Assembly: GCA_963815185.1 (NCBI GenBank)
Contig: CAWFGC010000018.1
Span: forward strand, 35,815-99,814
Length of the DNA: 64,000 nt
Source of the DNA: SHZL01 sp963815185
Lineage (GTDB): Bacteria > Pseudomonadota > Gammaproteobacteria > Xanthomonadales > SZUA-36
Direction of reading: 5' to 3'
Below the pieces are notes generated by a model that saw only the letters and a list, made by a program, of their open reading frames with translations, was not told the origin of the DNA and searched no databases. A program made the translations under genes and the position numbers. This document shows, one piece after another, positions 1 through 10,012 of the stretch. Within the stretch, counting starts at the first letter, position 1; each line of letters opens with the position of its first letter.

Positions 1-151
1 ATGGTTGAGTTTGTCACTTTTGACTCGTTTTATGTCATTTATGTCCATAGTTTAATCGTTTTTTGTTGGGAATAATATCCACGGTTGAAATACACGATTG
101 AAGGCTCGTCTCGAATTTTTGTATCACTTCAGCGGTGACCAAGGAAAATCC

Positions 152-703
152 ATGGGCAAAAATGCATTACTCCTGATCGACGTTCAAAATGATTATTTCA
201 AAGGTGGCCTATTTCCCTTGAAAGACATGGAGTCAGCCGCCAAACAAGCAGCCCGATTACTTGCTGCTTTTCGAGAGAAAGGATTACCGGTTGTACATGT
301 GCGCCACGAAAACCCCAGTGCTGAGGCGCCGTTTTTTCGCCCGGGTTCCGGCGGGGCTTTGATCCATCCGGAATTTACTCCTCAGGCCGATGAGCCGCTT
401 GTGGTCAAACAGCACGCCAACGCTTTCAAAGGAACGAATCTCAAGCAGATCATGGATGAAAAGGGCGTGGACAGCGTTCTGATTGCAGGCGCCATGAGCA
501 ATATGTGCATCGATGCAGTGACGCGCGCAGCGTCCGATCTTGGGTATCGGTGTGCGGTTGCCCATGATGCCTGTGCCGCTATGGATCTTGCTTTGGGAAG
601 CACTACTGTACCTGCCGGGCAGGTTCATGCAGCTTTCATGGCCGCGCTGGGTTTGGGTTATGCAAACGTTGCGGCTTGCGACGCGCTTTTGGAGAATCTT
701 TGA
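152..703 (+). CDS. Isochorismatase-family cysteine hydrolase
   Basis: A 183-residue alpha/beta cysteine hydrolase of the isochorismatase/nicotinamidase superfamily. The family triad is visible: Asp10 in LLLIDVQND, Lys86 in LVVKQHAN and Cys119 in SNMCIDAVTR. The length is typical for a single-domain member. I chose the ATG at 152 rather than the upstream in-frame start at 98 because AAGGA lies just before it and the protein then begins directly with the first core strand. It probably hydrolyses an amide or similar C-N bond in the cytoplasm; the substrate cannot be read from the sequence. It stands alone, separated by 180 bp from the TonB receptor gene, so membership in the next cluster is uncertain. 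Confidence 0.85.
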   Translation: MGKNALLLIDVQNDYFKGGLFPLKDMESAAKQAARLLAAFREKGLPVVHVRHENPSAEAPFFRPGSGGALIHPEFTPQADEPLVVKQHANAFKGTNLKQIMDEKGVDSVLIAGAMSNMCIDAVTRAASDLGYRCAVAHDACAAMDLALGSTTVPAGQVHAAFMAALGLGYANVAACDALLENL

Positions 704-883
704 TCAATATGCTATTGGGTTTGACGGCTTAATACAGCCGGCTGGCGAGATACCCTATTCCCAAATGTGTCCCGGGTCAGGATGACAAAAATTTGACACA
801 CTATGATAGGGCAGCAAGAGTTGCGATATTAACAATTTTTGGCCGATTTTTAACGACGGCTGGAGCAATGGGAGAGAAAATAG

Positions 884-3331
884 ATGCACAGTCTCAAACG
901 ATTCATCATGATTAGCGGCACCACGTTCCTCGTATCCCTCCTTTTAGTTTCTCCAACCAGGGCCCAGCCGCTGCAAGGGCAGAGCAACTCATCATCCTTG
1001 GAAGAAATCGTTGTAACCGCACAAAAACGAGAGCAAAGCGTGAACGATGTCGGCATGACCGTGAATGTGTTTAGCGGCAATCGGATTCGGGACTTGGGTG
1101 TGGCCAGTGCCGAAGACATGGCCAGGTTCACACCTGGCCTTCAGATCAATGAGATCGCCGCAACAGGCGTTCCGCAATACACCATTCGGGGCGTTGGTTT
1201 CCAGGATTATACGACCTCCGCTTCATCCACTGTCGGTCTGTACATCGATGGCGTGAATCTGCCCTATCCGGTGATGAGTCGTGGCGTTTTATTCGATGTT
1301 GAACGGGTCGAAGTGCTGAGAGGCCCGCAGGGTGATCTTTATGGCAGAAATACGACCGGCGGGCAGATCAACTTTATCAGCAGGAAGCCTACCAGTGAGT
1401 TTGCGGCTGGCATAAGGGCAGGCTATAGCTCGTACAAAACGATAGATGGGGAAGGCTTTGTGAGTGGTGCTCTGACCGATGGCGTGCGCGGAAGGCTGGC
1501 TTTCAAAAGTACCCATTCAAGCGAGGGTTGGCAGCAGAGTTTGACCCGGGACGATGAGTTGGGCAAAAAAGATGTTGACGCCATTCGCGGTATCCTGGAT
1601 TTCGACATAAACGATAAAGCAAGCGCCGAACTCAACCTGCATTACGTCAAGGATAAATCCGATAACACGGCGCCAACTGCCTACAATGGTACCGAAGTGG
1701 GCCTTGCGGAATTCAATCTGCCTTATATCCCTCTGGATCAATACTTGTTCGGTGGCCACGCGGGCGAGACGCCCCCATGGTACTCATCAGGTGACAATCG
1801 CGCCGCCGATTGGACCAATAGCTATACCAGCCCCATCACGGGTACTACCTGGAATTTCAGGCCCAAGCGGGATAACGAGCTAAAGGGCGTCTCCGTCAAA
1901 TTGGCTTGGGATCTGGGCAACGTGACTTTAAACTCGCTGACCAGCTATGACGAATTCAGCCGCGTAGAAGCAAATGAAGGTGACGGAGGCGCCTTCAACG
2001 ATACTGCGAACATCAACACCACTGACATCGACTCGTTTACACAGGAATTCACGTTGTCGCAAGATATGGAGGAATTGATGTGGATTGCCGGCTTGTACTA
2101 TTCCAAGGATAACCTCGACGAGCTTTACCATTTCTTCATGCCGGATTCGTTTTTTGGTTATGGCGCGGTAGCATTCGATATTCCTCCATTCAGTTTCGCG
2201 CCCATACTGGAATTGGATACCAGCTACAAACAGAAAACCGAATCAAAGGCCGTTTTTGGCCACGTCGAGTGGTCGTTTGCGGACCAGTGGCGGTTAACGG
2301 TTGGTGCCCGTTATACCGAAGAAGACAGGAAGTGGTCAGGCTGTACTTTCTCCGCTTCGGACAACTCACTGGGTAATTTCCTGAATTTTGCGTTCGGTTC
2401 CACCCTGCAGGCTGGAGATTGCGGTACCGTTGATGATGACCCCAACTCAGCCACCTATGTTTTTGCGCTACTGGGAACACCCAATGTAAACGATGCCTTC
2501 CATGTCTATACGGACACGATCAACACCAAGAAATGGATGGGAAAATTGGGTGTCGACTATCAGGTCAATGACGACATGCTTTTCTATGCAACGGTGTCGC
2601 ACGGTTTCAAGTCCGGTGGGTTCAACGGCGCCAATTCAAATGCTACCCGGCAATTGCAGCCGTATGGTCCGGAAAAGCTGACGGCGTATGAACTCGGTAC
2701 AAAAATGACCCTATTGGAAGAATCGATGCAGTTGAATGCGGCCACATTCTATTATGACTATAAGGACAAACAGGAAAAGGAACTCGCAGTCACATTCGTA
2801 GGCAATATTGACGGACTGACCAACGTACCGAAGTCCGAGATATACGGCGCTGAGCTTGAATTGCAGTGGGTGCCCGTCGAGGGTCTGAATATAAACCTGG
2901 GCGCCGCCTGGTTAAAAACCGAGGTTCTGGAATGGCAGGCTGTCGACGGCGACGCCAGCGTCTGGCCTGACGTGGTTACCTTCGATGCTTCCGGCCTCAA
3001 GTTGCCCCAGGCGCCCGAGTGGTCATACAGCGGTTTGGTCAGTTACCGATGGCCTGTGGGCGCGAATTTGTATCTGGAAATTGGCGGTGATTTCAACTAT
3101 ACCGACTCAACGTCGGGTGGATCTCAAGCGACCAACGCAACAACTGACTATACGATCTATGACGCCAGGATTACCTTGGGCGATATACAAGGAAAGTGGA
3201 GCGCCCAGGTTTGGAGCCGAAACATTACTGATGAGTACTACTACCCTTCAGCCTTTGTTGCAAATGGCCCATTCGTGCGTATGGTTGGAATGCCCCGCAC
3301 GGTCGGGATTACGGTTGCCTACAATTGGTGA
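884..3331 (+). CDS. TonB-dependent outer-membrane receptor
   Basis: An 815-residue outer-membrane receptor. A signal peptide (MHSLKRF..., cleavage near PTRAQ) is followed by a TonB box (EEIVVTAQKRE), a plug domain (roughly residues 45-160, with LRGPQGDLYGRNTTGG) and a beta barrel ending in VAYNW, with the terminal aromatic residue expected for barrel insertion. GGGAGAG precedes the ATG. It resembles the large receptor group found beside catabolic genes in marine and xenobiotic-degrading proteobacteria rather than a clear siderophore receptor. The next genes encode exported hydrolases, which suggests import of an organic substrate, but this is inference. No FecA-type signalling extension is present. 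Confidence 0.93.
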   Translation: MHSLKRFIMISGTTFLVSLLLVSPTRAQPLQGQSNSSSLEEIVVTAQKREQSVNDVGMTVNVFSGNRIRDLGVASAEDMARFTPGLQINEIAATGVPQYTIRGVGFQDYTTSASSTVGLYIDGVNLPYPVMSRGVLFDVERVEVLRGPQGDLYGRNTTGGQINFISRKPTSEFAAGIRAGYSSYKTIDGEGFVSGALTDGVRGRLAFKSTHSSEGWQQSLTRDDELGKKDVDAIRGILDFDINDKASAELNLHYVKDKSDNTAPTAYNGTEVGLAEFNLPYIPLDQYLFGGHAGETPPWYSSGDNRAADWTNSYTSPITGTTWNFRPKRDNELKGVSVKLAWDLGNVTLNSLTSYDEFSRVEANEGDGGAFNDTANINTTDIDSFTQEFTLSQDMEELMWIAGLYYSKDNLDELYHFFMPDSFFGYGAVAFDIPPFSFAPILELDTSYKQKTESKAVFGHVEWSFADQWRLTVGARYTEEDRKWSGCTFSASDNSLGNFLNFAFGSTLQAGDCGTVDDDPNSATYVFALLGTPNVNDAFHVYTDTINTKKWMGKLGVDYQVNDDMLFYATVSHGFKSGGFNGANSNATRQLQPYGPEKLTAYELGTKMTLLEESMQLNAATFYYDYKDKQEKELAVTFVGNIDGLTNVPKSEIYGAELELQWVPVEGLNINLGAAWLKTEVLEWQAVDGDASVWPDVVTFDASGLKLPQAPEWSYSGLVSYRWPVGANLYLEIGGDFNYTDSTSGGSQATNATTDYTIYDARITLGDIQGKWSAQVWSRNITDEYYYPSAFVANGPFVRMVGMPRTVGITVAYNW

Positions 3332-3369
3332 CCTGGCCAGACATTTTGACGACTTTGGAGATGTAGGTG

Positions 3370-5127
3370 ATGAAACATATTGCCCGATTTGTCATTGTCA
3401 TGACGGTTGTCTGTATTTTACCGGCAAAGGCGCAAAGCGTCGCAGAGTCAAAAATACTCGCTCACGGAGGAGCTGTTGACCTGATCATGGTCAATGGCAA
3501 GGTCAAAACGCCGTCCGGTTGGGTTGCTGCTTTGGCTATTCGGGATGGGTTGATTGTAGCTGTTGGTGAGTCTGAAATGATCACCGCCATGCGTGATGAA
3601 AACACCCAGGTGATCGATTTGGCTGGCGATACCGTACTTCCAGGGTTGAGTGACTTGCATGTGCATCCGATTTACGCGGGCATCCGTGCCAGAGAGTGCA
3701 GTATTCCGCAAGGCTCGACGCTGGCGGAAACGCAAAAAATAGTGGCGGCCTGCGTTGCAAAAGTGGGCCCTGGTAAATGGGTCACCGGCGGGCAGTGGGA
3801 CGCGTCTGCCCTCGGGCAGGTGCCAAATCATGAAATGCTGGACGGTATAGCTCCGGATAACCCCATATTGCTGGAGGACACCAGCGGCCATAGCGCATGG
3901 GTAAATGCCAAAGCGCTTGAAGTGGCCGGTATGACCCGGGAAACCCCTGATTCGGAAGGCAGTATCATCGAGCGCGACGCCAACGGTGAGCCCACGGGCG
4001 TCCTGCGGGAGGGGGCGATAGAGTTGGTGAGGAAGTACATACCAGGGTACACCGATGAGGAAGTCCGCTCGGCGTTGATCTGGTCTTTGAATAAAATGCT
4101 TTCGTACGGCATCACTTCTTTCACCGAGGCATCGGTTGGCTTTACCGCGGGTTCTGAGAAAGAACTCAGGGCCTGGGCAGCCCTGGCCGACGGTGGGATT
4201 CTCAAGCAGCGTGCAAGACTGTGCCTGACATGGATGCAGAACAATGCTGAAGCCGAGGATGTGATCACTGCCAGGAACCTTTATGCGCGAGACCGCGTTT
4301 CCCCCGACTGCGTCAAAATTTTCCTCGATGGTGTACCGACTGACAGCCATACTGCGGCAATGCTGCAGCCGTACGAGGGTTCTGTAGAAGGCCGGGAAGA
4401 TGAAGCCAGTCGCAGCGGCGTATTGTTGGTGTCCCAGGATGCTTTGAATGAGGCGGTGACGCGCTTTGACCGGATGGGGCTGACGGTGAAATTTCATGCT
4501 GCAGGCGATGCGGCGGTGCGGGCCGGAATCAACGCGGTTGAAGCGGCCCTGAAAGCCAATGGCTTTGGTGGCCAATTGCACGATGTTGGGCACTGCACAT
4601 TCGTGGCTGCAGAAGACATAGCCCGTGCCCGGGCGATAGGAGTCACTTTCGAAGTGTCCCCTTATCTGTGGAGCCCAAGCCCAATCAACGACGATATCAC
4701 CGCGGCAGTCGGGGCAGAGCGCATTAAACGGGTCTGGCCGGTGCGCGAAATGATCGAATCCGGTGCGCTCGTGGTTCCGGGTTCCGATTGGTCCGTCGTG
4801 CCGTCGGTTAACCCCTGGATTGGCCTGGAGATTCTGGTTACCCGCGAAGTTCCCGGCGGCAGTCAAAAATCCTTTGGCAAGGCTGAGGCTATCTCCATCG
4901 ATCAGGCCATTGATATGTTCACGGTCAATTCTGCAAAGCAAAGAGGCATGGCGGACAAAGTGGGCCGTATCGAGCCGGGGATGCTGGCTGACGTAATTGT
5001 CATCGATCAAAACCCGTATGAAGTTCCAATCACCCGGGTGCATGACACAAAAGTCCGGATGACCTTTATTGAAGGTGAAAAAGTGTTTGATGCAAATACC
5101 ATGGCTGAAACAAAAGACAGTGAGTAA
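3370..5127 (+). CDS. Exported amidohydrolase (YtcJ-like)
   Basis: A 585-residue metal-dependent amidohydrolase of the YtcJ group. An N-terminal signal peptide (MKHIARFVIVMTVVCILPAKAQS) indicates export. The composite N-terminal beta-sandwich leads into the metal-binding HxH in GLSDLHVHP near residue 95. Downstream family elements include KFHAAGD, DVGHCTF and GSDWSVVPSVNPW, and the C-terminal sandwich has GRIEPGMLADVIVID. I chose the ATG at 3370 over the GTG at 3367; GGAG lies about 10 bases upstream. It starts 38 bp after the TonB receptor gene and overlaps the next reading frame, so the genes are probably co-transcribed. The substrate is unknown; an amide, lactam or formyl group is typical for the family. 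Confidence 0.9.
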   Translation: MKHIARFVIVMTVVCILPAKAQSVAESKILAHGGAVDLIMVNGKVKTPSGWVAALAIRDGLIVAVGESEMITAMRDENTQVIDLAGDTVLPGLSDLHVHPIYAGIRARECSIPQGSTLAETQKIVAACVAKVGPGKWVTGGQWDASALGQVPNHEMLDGIAPDNPILLEDTSGHSAWVNAKALEVAGMTRETPDSEGSIIERDANGEPTGVLREGAIELVRKYIPGYTDEEVRSALIWSLNKMLSYGITSFTEASVGFTAGSEKELRAWAALADGGILKQRARLCLTWMQNNAEAEDVITARNLYARDRVSPDCVKIFLDGVPTDSHTAAMLQPYEGSVEGREDEASRSGVLLVSQDALNEAVTRFDRMGLTVKFHAAGDAAVRAGINAVEAALKANGFGGQLHDVGHCTFVAAEDIARARAIGVTFEVSPYLWSPSPINDDITAAVGAERIKRVWPVREMIESGALVVPGSDWSVVPSVNPWIGLEILVTREVPGGSQKSFGKAEAISIDQAIDMFTVNSAKQRGMADKVGRIEPGMLADVIVIDQNPYEVPITRVHDTKVRMTFIEGEKVFDANTMAETKDSE

Positions 5128-5950
5128 TCAATTGACCAAGTTCATACCTCTGCTATCCGTCGCAATTTTATCAATGCTTGAGATAAGCCCTTCCATGGCC
5201 AGTGATTCCCGGTCTGGTGTCGATAATCAGTGGTTTTACATGGTGAAAACCAAGCCTTCAGACCCAGCCAGGGAGGCCGAATTCAACGCATGGTATGACG
5301 AGGTCGATATTCCAGATGTACTGGAAGTTCCCGGTTTCATGCGAGCTCGCCGAGCGGTAGAACAAGTAATTCCTGAAATTCCGTCAGCTAATTTGAAGGA
5401 TGATGACAGTAAGTACGTCGCACTCTACGACATCGAAACCAATGATATAGATACATCCATTATCGATCTCTATGTGGCGGCTCGCAAAATGGTGGCTATG
5501 GGCCGGCTCACAAATGACTTGAAGGTTGTAGAGGCGAATTACTACCAGATGGTCGCGCAGCCCATTGACGTAACGGCCTCCGAACCGGCAAACAAAAACA
5601 AGTATGTATTTATCAAGAAAATTCTTTGCTGCAAAGACTTGGCATCTCAAAAACAGTTTCTTGACTGGTTTGACAATACTTTTGCGCCTGAAATCGTGGG
5701 GGCGAAAGCTCTGACCCGTGTAAATCTATACCGGCTCTATCGCGTGATGGAGGTGCTTACCGTTGCGCCGGAGGAAATACCACATTTTCTGCTAGTTTAT
5801 GAATTTGAAGGGGATTCAGCTGATCAAACCGTCCGGCAAATTAACCAGACAGTCAGCAATCTCAATGAAGCCGGCCGGCTTAGCAAACTATACGTCGAAG
5901 GTGACTCGGTAGTTTATAGGGAAATGAGTGACATGAAATCGACAGAGTGA
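5120..5950 (+). CDS. Exported tandem alpha/beta-barrel (EthD/DUF4286-like) protein
   Basis: A 276-residue protein with a signal peptide (VSNQLTKFIPLLSVAILSML, cleavage near SMASD) and two copies of a dimeric alpha-beta-barrel fold. The first copy carries EFNAWYDEVDIPDVLEVPGF, characteristic of EthD/DUF4286-like proteins. The second is more divergent (FLDWFDNTFAPEIVGAKALT). I prefer the GTG at 5120, because the signal peptide then starts directly and the gene overlaps the amidohydrolase stop by 8 bases. A longer in-frame start at 5069 would bury the signal sequence. Proteins of this type usually accompany aromatic or xenobiotic catabolic genes without a known catalytic role. Export is unusual for the fold. 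The role here is unknown. Confidence 0.75.
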   Translation: MSNQLTKFIPLLSVAILSMLEISPSMASDSRSGVDNQWFYMVKTKPSDPAREAEFNAWYDEVDIPDVLEVPGFMRARRAVEQVIPEIPSANLKDDDSKYVALYDIETNDIDTSIIDLYVAARKMVAMGRLTNDLKVVEANYYQMVAQPIDVTASEPANKNKYVFIKKILCCKDLASQKQFLDWFDNTFAPEIVGAKALTRVNLYRLYRVMEVLTVAPEEIPHFLLVYEFEGDSADQTVRQINQTVSNLNEAGRLSKLYVEGDSVVYREMSDMKSTE

Positions 5951-6873
5951 TGAAGCCTGTTCGGTCATACTTGGTTTTGGTATGCATGGGGTTGTTTGCT
6001 TCCGGCTGCGATGCATCGCCAGACCCAGAAGCACATATTGTTGGAGTGGATGTCTTCCAGGGCGGGTTTGCGACGGTAAATTCGTTTGTTTTTTCCAATG
6101 GCAAATCACTCCTCGTCATGGATGTGCAGCGCAAGACCTACGAGGCTGAAAAGCTTGTTGATCTGATAAAAGAAAAACACCTGCCCTTAACCAAGATCCT
6201 GATCACCCATGGGCACACCGATCACTTCACAGGAATGCCTCTGTTCCTGAAAGAATTCCCCGATGCGCAAATTGTCGTAGCCAATGAAGACATCAAGCGC
6301 GACATCAAAGCCTACGCGATATACATGGGCAGCGGCGGTGAAACGGGCGCGGAACCGGCGTTGGAACCGCCGCTACGGCCGAAATCGGCAGAAAATCCCG
6401 GCGGCTTCGATTATGAAAACAACATCCATGTGCTTGCCGGTAACACGCTGACATTGGATGGCGGCGGCACACTGGAGCTTGACACCGACTACAAGCCCGC
6501 AGAAGCCAAACACACAACTACCGTCTACAGCAAAGATCTCAACGCATTATTTCTGTCGGACCTGGGATATAACAAAGTACATCTTTGGATGGGGGATGAC
6601 ATCAGCAGACAGGACATCGCCAATTGGCGGGAAGAATTGGGCAACATCAAGGCTAAATATGCTGCGCTGAATCCAACGGTCTATCCGGGTCATGGCGATG
6701 TAGCCGACATGACCCTGTTCGATACCATGATTCAGTATATCGACGATTACACGCGCATTACCTTGGCGGCAAAATCCAGGTCCGAAGCGATGGATCAAAT
6801 GATTGCGTTATATCCCGATTACAAGGAAGCAGATTTTTTTCTGAAATACAGCGTCGAGAATCACGTGAAATAA
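5950..6873 (+). CDS. Metallo-beta-lactamase-fold lipoprotein
   Basis: A 307-residue metallo-hydrolase. The N-terminus is a lipoprotein signal with a lipobox-like FASGC, so the mature protein is probably acylated on Cys21 and periplasm-facing. The zinc motif HGHTDH is at about residues 88-93; a later AKHTTTVY segment and YPGHGD supply further expected ligands. The ATG overlaps the previous stop by one base (TGATG), which implies translational coupling. The family includes lactonases, thioesterases and quorum-quenching enzymes. With the receptor and the exported amidohydrolase it suggests periplasmic processing of one unknown imported compound. Confidence 0.87.
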   Translation: MKPVRSYLVLVCMGLFASGCDASPDPEAHIVGVDVFQGGFATVNSFVFSNGKSLLVMDVQRKTYEAEKLVDLIKEKHLPLTKILITHGHTDHFTGMPLFLKEFPDAQIVVANEDIKRDIKAYAIYMGSGGETGAEPALEPPLRPKSAENPGGFDYENNIHVLAGNTLTLDGGGTLELDTDYKPAEAKHTTTVYSKDLNALFLSDLGYNKVHLWMGDDISRQDIANWREELGNIKAKYAALNPTVYPGHGDVADMTLFDTMIQYIDDYTRITLAAKSRSEAMDQMIALYPDYKEADFFLKYSVENHVK

Positions 6874-6885
6874 TGTGATATGATG

Positions 6886-8810
6886 TTAAAACTCGATTGG
6901 TCCTAATTCCACGACACGGTTGGTTGGAATATTGAAGAAGTCGCTAACTGTACGCGCGTTTCGGGCTAATGCCGCGAAGACCAGAAACTTCAGGCGGGAT
7001 AACACACTGCGTTCGCGTGTTGACGGAACAATTTAGTCTCTCGACAGGAAGTAGGACACTTGCTGGGCGTCGAGGGTCAGGCCGTATGGGCCACACATTT
7101 CCACCGCCGCACCTACATCGGGGCGATCCATGAAGCCATACCGGACGATCACCTTCCAGCAATTGTTGCCCAAATCGTCGCAGCTAATGCTGTCTTCTGT
7201 GCGGACCCATGGCACTTCGCTGAACTCTACGGTGAGAAACACATTACATTCATGCAGCACTTTATAGTGCTTGAGACTATGCAAAAGCGCATGTGGCGTG
7301 GAGTCCGGAGCCGAGGTGAAAAACACCGCCGCGCCCGGAACGCGTTGCGGGGGTGAGCCAAACAGCGAATTCAGAAATGGCTGCAGTGGGACGGATGACT
7401 TGCGCGACGTCGCTTGCAATTTGCGGCGGCTCTGTCTCGAGTTCAGCATGACAGCAAAAACCACGGCGCCCAATAGCAGCGGAAACCAGCCGCCTTCGAA
7501 TACCTTGTGCAAGGCTGCAGCAAAGAACGCGACATCGAAAAACATGAAAAAACCGGTGGCGAATACGGCTAAGCAGATGGGGTAGCTCTAGCCCGGCCGG
7601 ATAACAAAGAACGTCAGAATGGTGGTTGTCAACATGGTTGCCATGACTGCTACGCCATACGCCGATGAAAGCCGGGACGAAGAACCAAAACCAATCACGG
7701 CTGCCAATACGGCTATGAGCAGTATCCAATTCACCGTGGGTAGATAAATTTGTCCCTTCGCCCTGGATGAGGTATGCATCACCGCCATGCGTGGCAGATA
7801 ACCCAGTTTGATAGCCTGTTGTGTCATCGAGTAGGCTCCGGAAATCGTGGCCTGTGAGGCGATGATGGTTGCAGCGGTCGCCAGGACAATCATCGGATAC
7901 AAGGCCCTGCAGGAAATGTCAGATAAAACGGATTTGCAATGGCTCGAGGATCGGCGATCAGTAGCGCTCCCTGCCCAAAATAATTGAGCACCAATGATGG
8001 TGCAACCAGGCTGAACCATGCGAACCTGACGGCTCTTTTGCCGAAGTGGCCCATGTCGGCATAAAGCGCCTCGGCACCGGTAATGGCGAGCAGCACCGAC
8101 CCCAGAACGACGAACGATGCGAAGCCGTTGGCGGTGACAAATCGAATGGCATGCAATGGATTTACCGCTGCCAGAATGCCGGGGTTTTTCGCAATGTTCC
8201 AGGCGCCCGAGGCGGCGAGAGCGGTGAACCAAAGAACGCATACAGGTCCAAAAAGCTGCCCTACGAATCCCGTGCCATATCGTTGTATCAGAAAGAGTCC
8301 GATCAAAATCCCGGTCGAAATCGGAATGATGTAAGGCTTGAACACATCGGTGCCGACCTCGAGGCCTTCCACCGCGGACAACACAGAAATGGCTGGTGTA
8401 AGCACCGCGTCTCCATAGAACAGCGAAGCGCCGAATACGCCGATGAGCATCAGAGCGGTGGCCAGTCGCGGCCTGTTTCTTACAGAGGTCAACGCAAGGG
8501 CAAGCAGGGCCATGATCCCTCCCGCGCCCTGGTTGCTGGCGCGCAGGATCAATGTGACGTACTTGAGCGAGACGACAATCATCAGGGCCCAGAAAATGGC
8601 CGAAATCCCTCCCAGTATGTTTTCCCCGGTGAGGCCAATGCCATGCTGTGGATTGAACGTTTCCTTCACGGCATAAAGCGGGCTCGTGCCGATGTCCCCG
8701 TATACCACTCCCAGAGCAAGCAAGGCGAGCGCCCCGGTGGATTGTGCCGGAGCGTGCCCTGGCGTGTCAGTGGGCTTGATTCCGGGCGGGGCGGATGCGC
8801 GCGTGCCCAT
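6886..8810 (-). pseudogene. kup: Kup-family potassium transporter, disrupted
   Basis: A complete-length Kup K+/H+ symporter gene (about 641 codons once repaired) with three lesions. The N-terminal part (LGVVYGDIGTSPLYAVKE; ADPRAIANPFYLTF) is in one frame down to about 7904, where a one-base loss shifts into ALYPMIVLATAATIIASQ. A TAG at 7588-7590 replaces the Trp expected in the conserved IRPGWSYP-type segment. A TAA at 7033-7035 interrupts FLSRD/IVPS, yet the frame then continues to a clear Kup C-terminus (FFNIPTNRVVELG) ending at 6886. The chosen ATG has GAGG upstream. Two nonsense codons plus a frameshift make this the best candidate for a true pseudogene in the window. Its partner kdpD/kdpE-like genes diverge from it and are also broken. 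Confidence 0.88.
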
Positions 8811-8936
8811 GAGTTTTTCCTCTTCCCTAAAAAATGCGCAGTCTAGACTCCGGATACCGGCTTGCACAGGCGGAAAGCAAAATTTTTATGGTTTCTTTAT
8901 GACTTTTCCCAGGGAGCTTTAGGCTATAGTGCGCGA

Positions 8937-10011
8937 ATGAACAAAGCTGCTGGTTGGTTGGGTTACATCTGCGCAGTAAGTCTGGTGGCGATCTGCACCC
9001 TGGTGGGTTTTGCCATGACGCCGCGTTTTGATGTGGTCAATGTCGCGATGGTCTATCTGCTGGCGGTCGTCATCATCGCGTTGACATTCAGCCGTTGGGC
9101 AGCGATCGCGAGTGCCGTACTGAGCGTTGCAGCCTTCGATCTTAGCTTTGTGCCGCCACCGGGTACATTTACCATCAGCGACCTGCAGTATCTGCTCACC
9201 TTTTTCATCATGCTGGTCGTGGCTTTGGTCATTTCCAGACTCATGGAGCGCGGCAAGGAACAGGCGCAAGAGCAGAGCAAACTGGCGATCGAAGCAGAGT
9301 CGGAAGCCAATCGCCGGGCATTACTTGCCTCGATTTCTCACGACCTTCGCACGCCATTGGCCGTGTTGATGGGAGCGTCATCGAGTCTGGTCGAAACAGG
9401 GGACAGGATGGACCCGGAGGAGCGCGCAGCGCTTGCCGCCAGCATCTATAGCCGAACGTGCGAAATGACGGACCAGGTGGACAAGATTCTTCAAATGACC
9501 CGAATTGAATCCGGCGCCATCAGGCTGGACCTGGAATGGTCTTCCATTGCGGAACTTGCGGGTGCGGCCCTCGCGCGCCTGAGTGGACATCTGGCCCATC
9601 ACCATGTCCTGGTTGAAATCCCGGGCGATCTGCCACTGATTCACGTGGACGCCACGCTCATCGAGCAGGTGCTCGTCAATCTGTTGGAAAACGCGGCGCG
9701 GCATACTCCGGCGGGCACGATAGTCCGCTTGCGTGCATGCTTGCGGCCCGAGGATCTGGCGGTATCTGTCGAAGACTACGGGCCTGGCATCGAGGAGGCT
9801 GAAATCGCGCGTTTGTTCGTCAAGTTCAGTCACCCCAGAGCGGCAGCATCTGGAAGCGGCGTCGGCCTCGGCCTTGCGATTTGCCGCGCGCTCCTGAAGT
9901 GATGGTGGAAAGATCTGGGCCGAGAGACTGCCGGATGTCGGCAGCGCCTTTCGCTTTTCTTTGCCCTTGAAGCCTCCCCCTGAGCCTCCGGCAGACAGTG
10001 AAACGGCCTGA
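8937..10011 (+). CDS. KdpD-like sensor histidine kinase lacking the KdpD sensor domain (frameshifted)
   Basis: A membrane histidine kinase. Residues 1-100 form a four-helix DUF4118-type membrane domain, followed by a coiled linker, an H-box (SISHDLRTPLAVL), an N-box (LLENAARHTPAG) and G-boxes (DYGPGI; SGVGLGLAICRALLK). The reading frame stops at 9902, but the shifted frame continues GGKIWAERLPDVGSAFRFSLPL, the normal end of the catalytic domain, to the TGA at 10009-10011. A frameshift near 9901 is therefore clear. The domain is closest to the C-terminal half of KdpD. The roughly 400-residue KdpD/UspA cytoplasmic sensor region is missing, and no kdpFABC genes are present. It diverges from kup and precedes a KdpE-like regulator by 1 base, so it probably once governed potassium uptake. 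Confidence 0.8.
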
Positions 10012-10012
10012 C

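Noticed and set aside
3448..5043. A 531-codon minus-strand frame opposite the amidohydrolase gene
   Set aside because: It is the antisense of a well-supported amidohydrolase gene and has no family features; its length reflects base composition.
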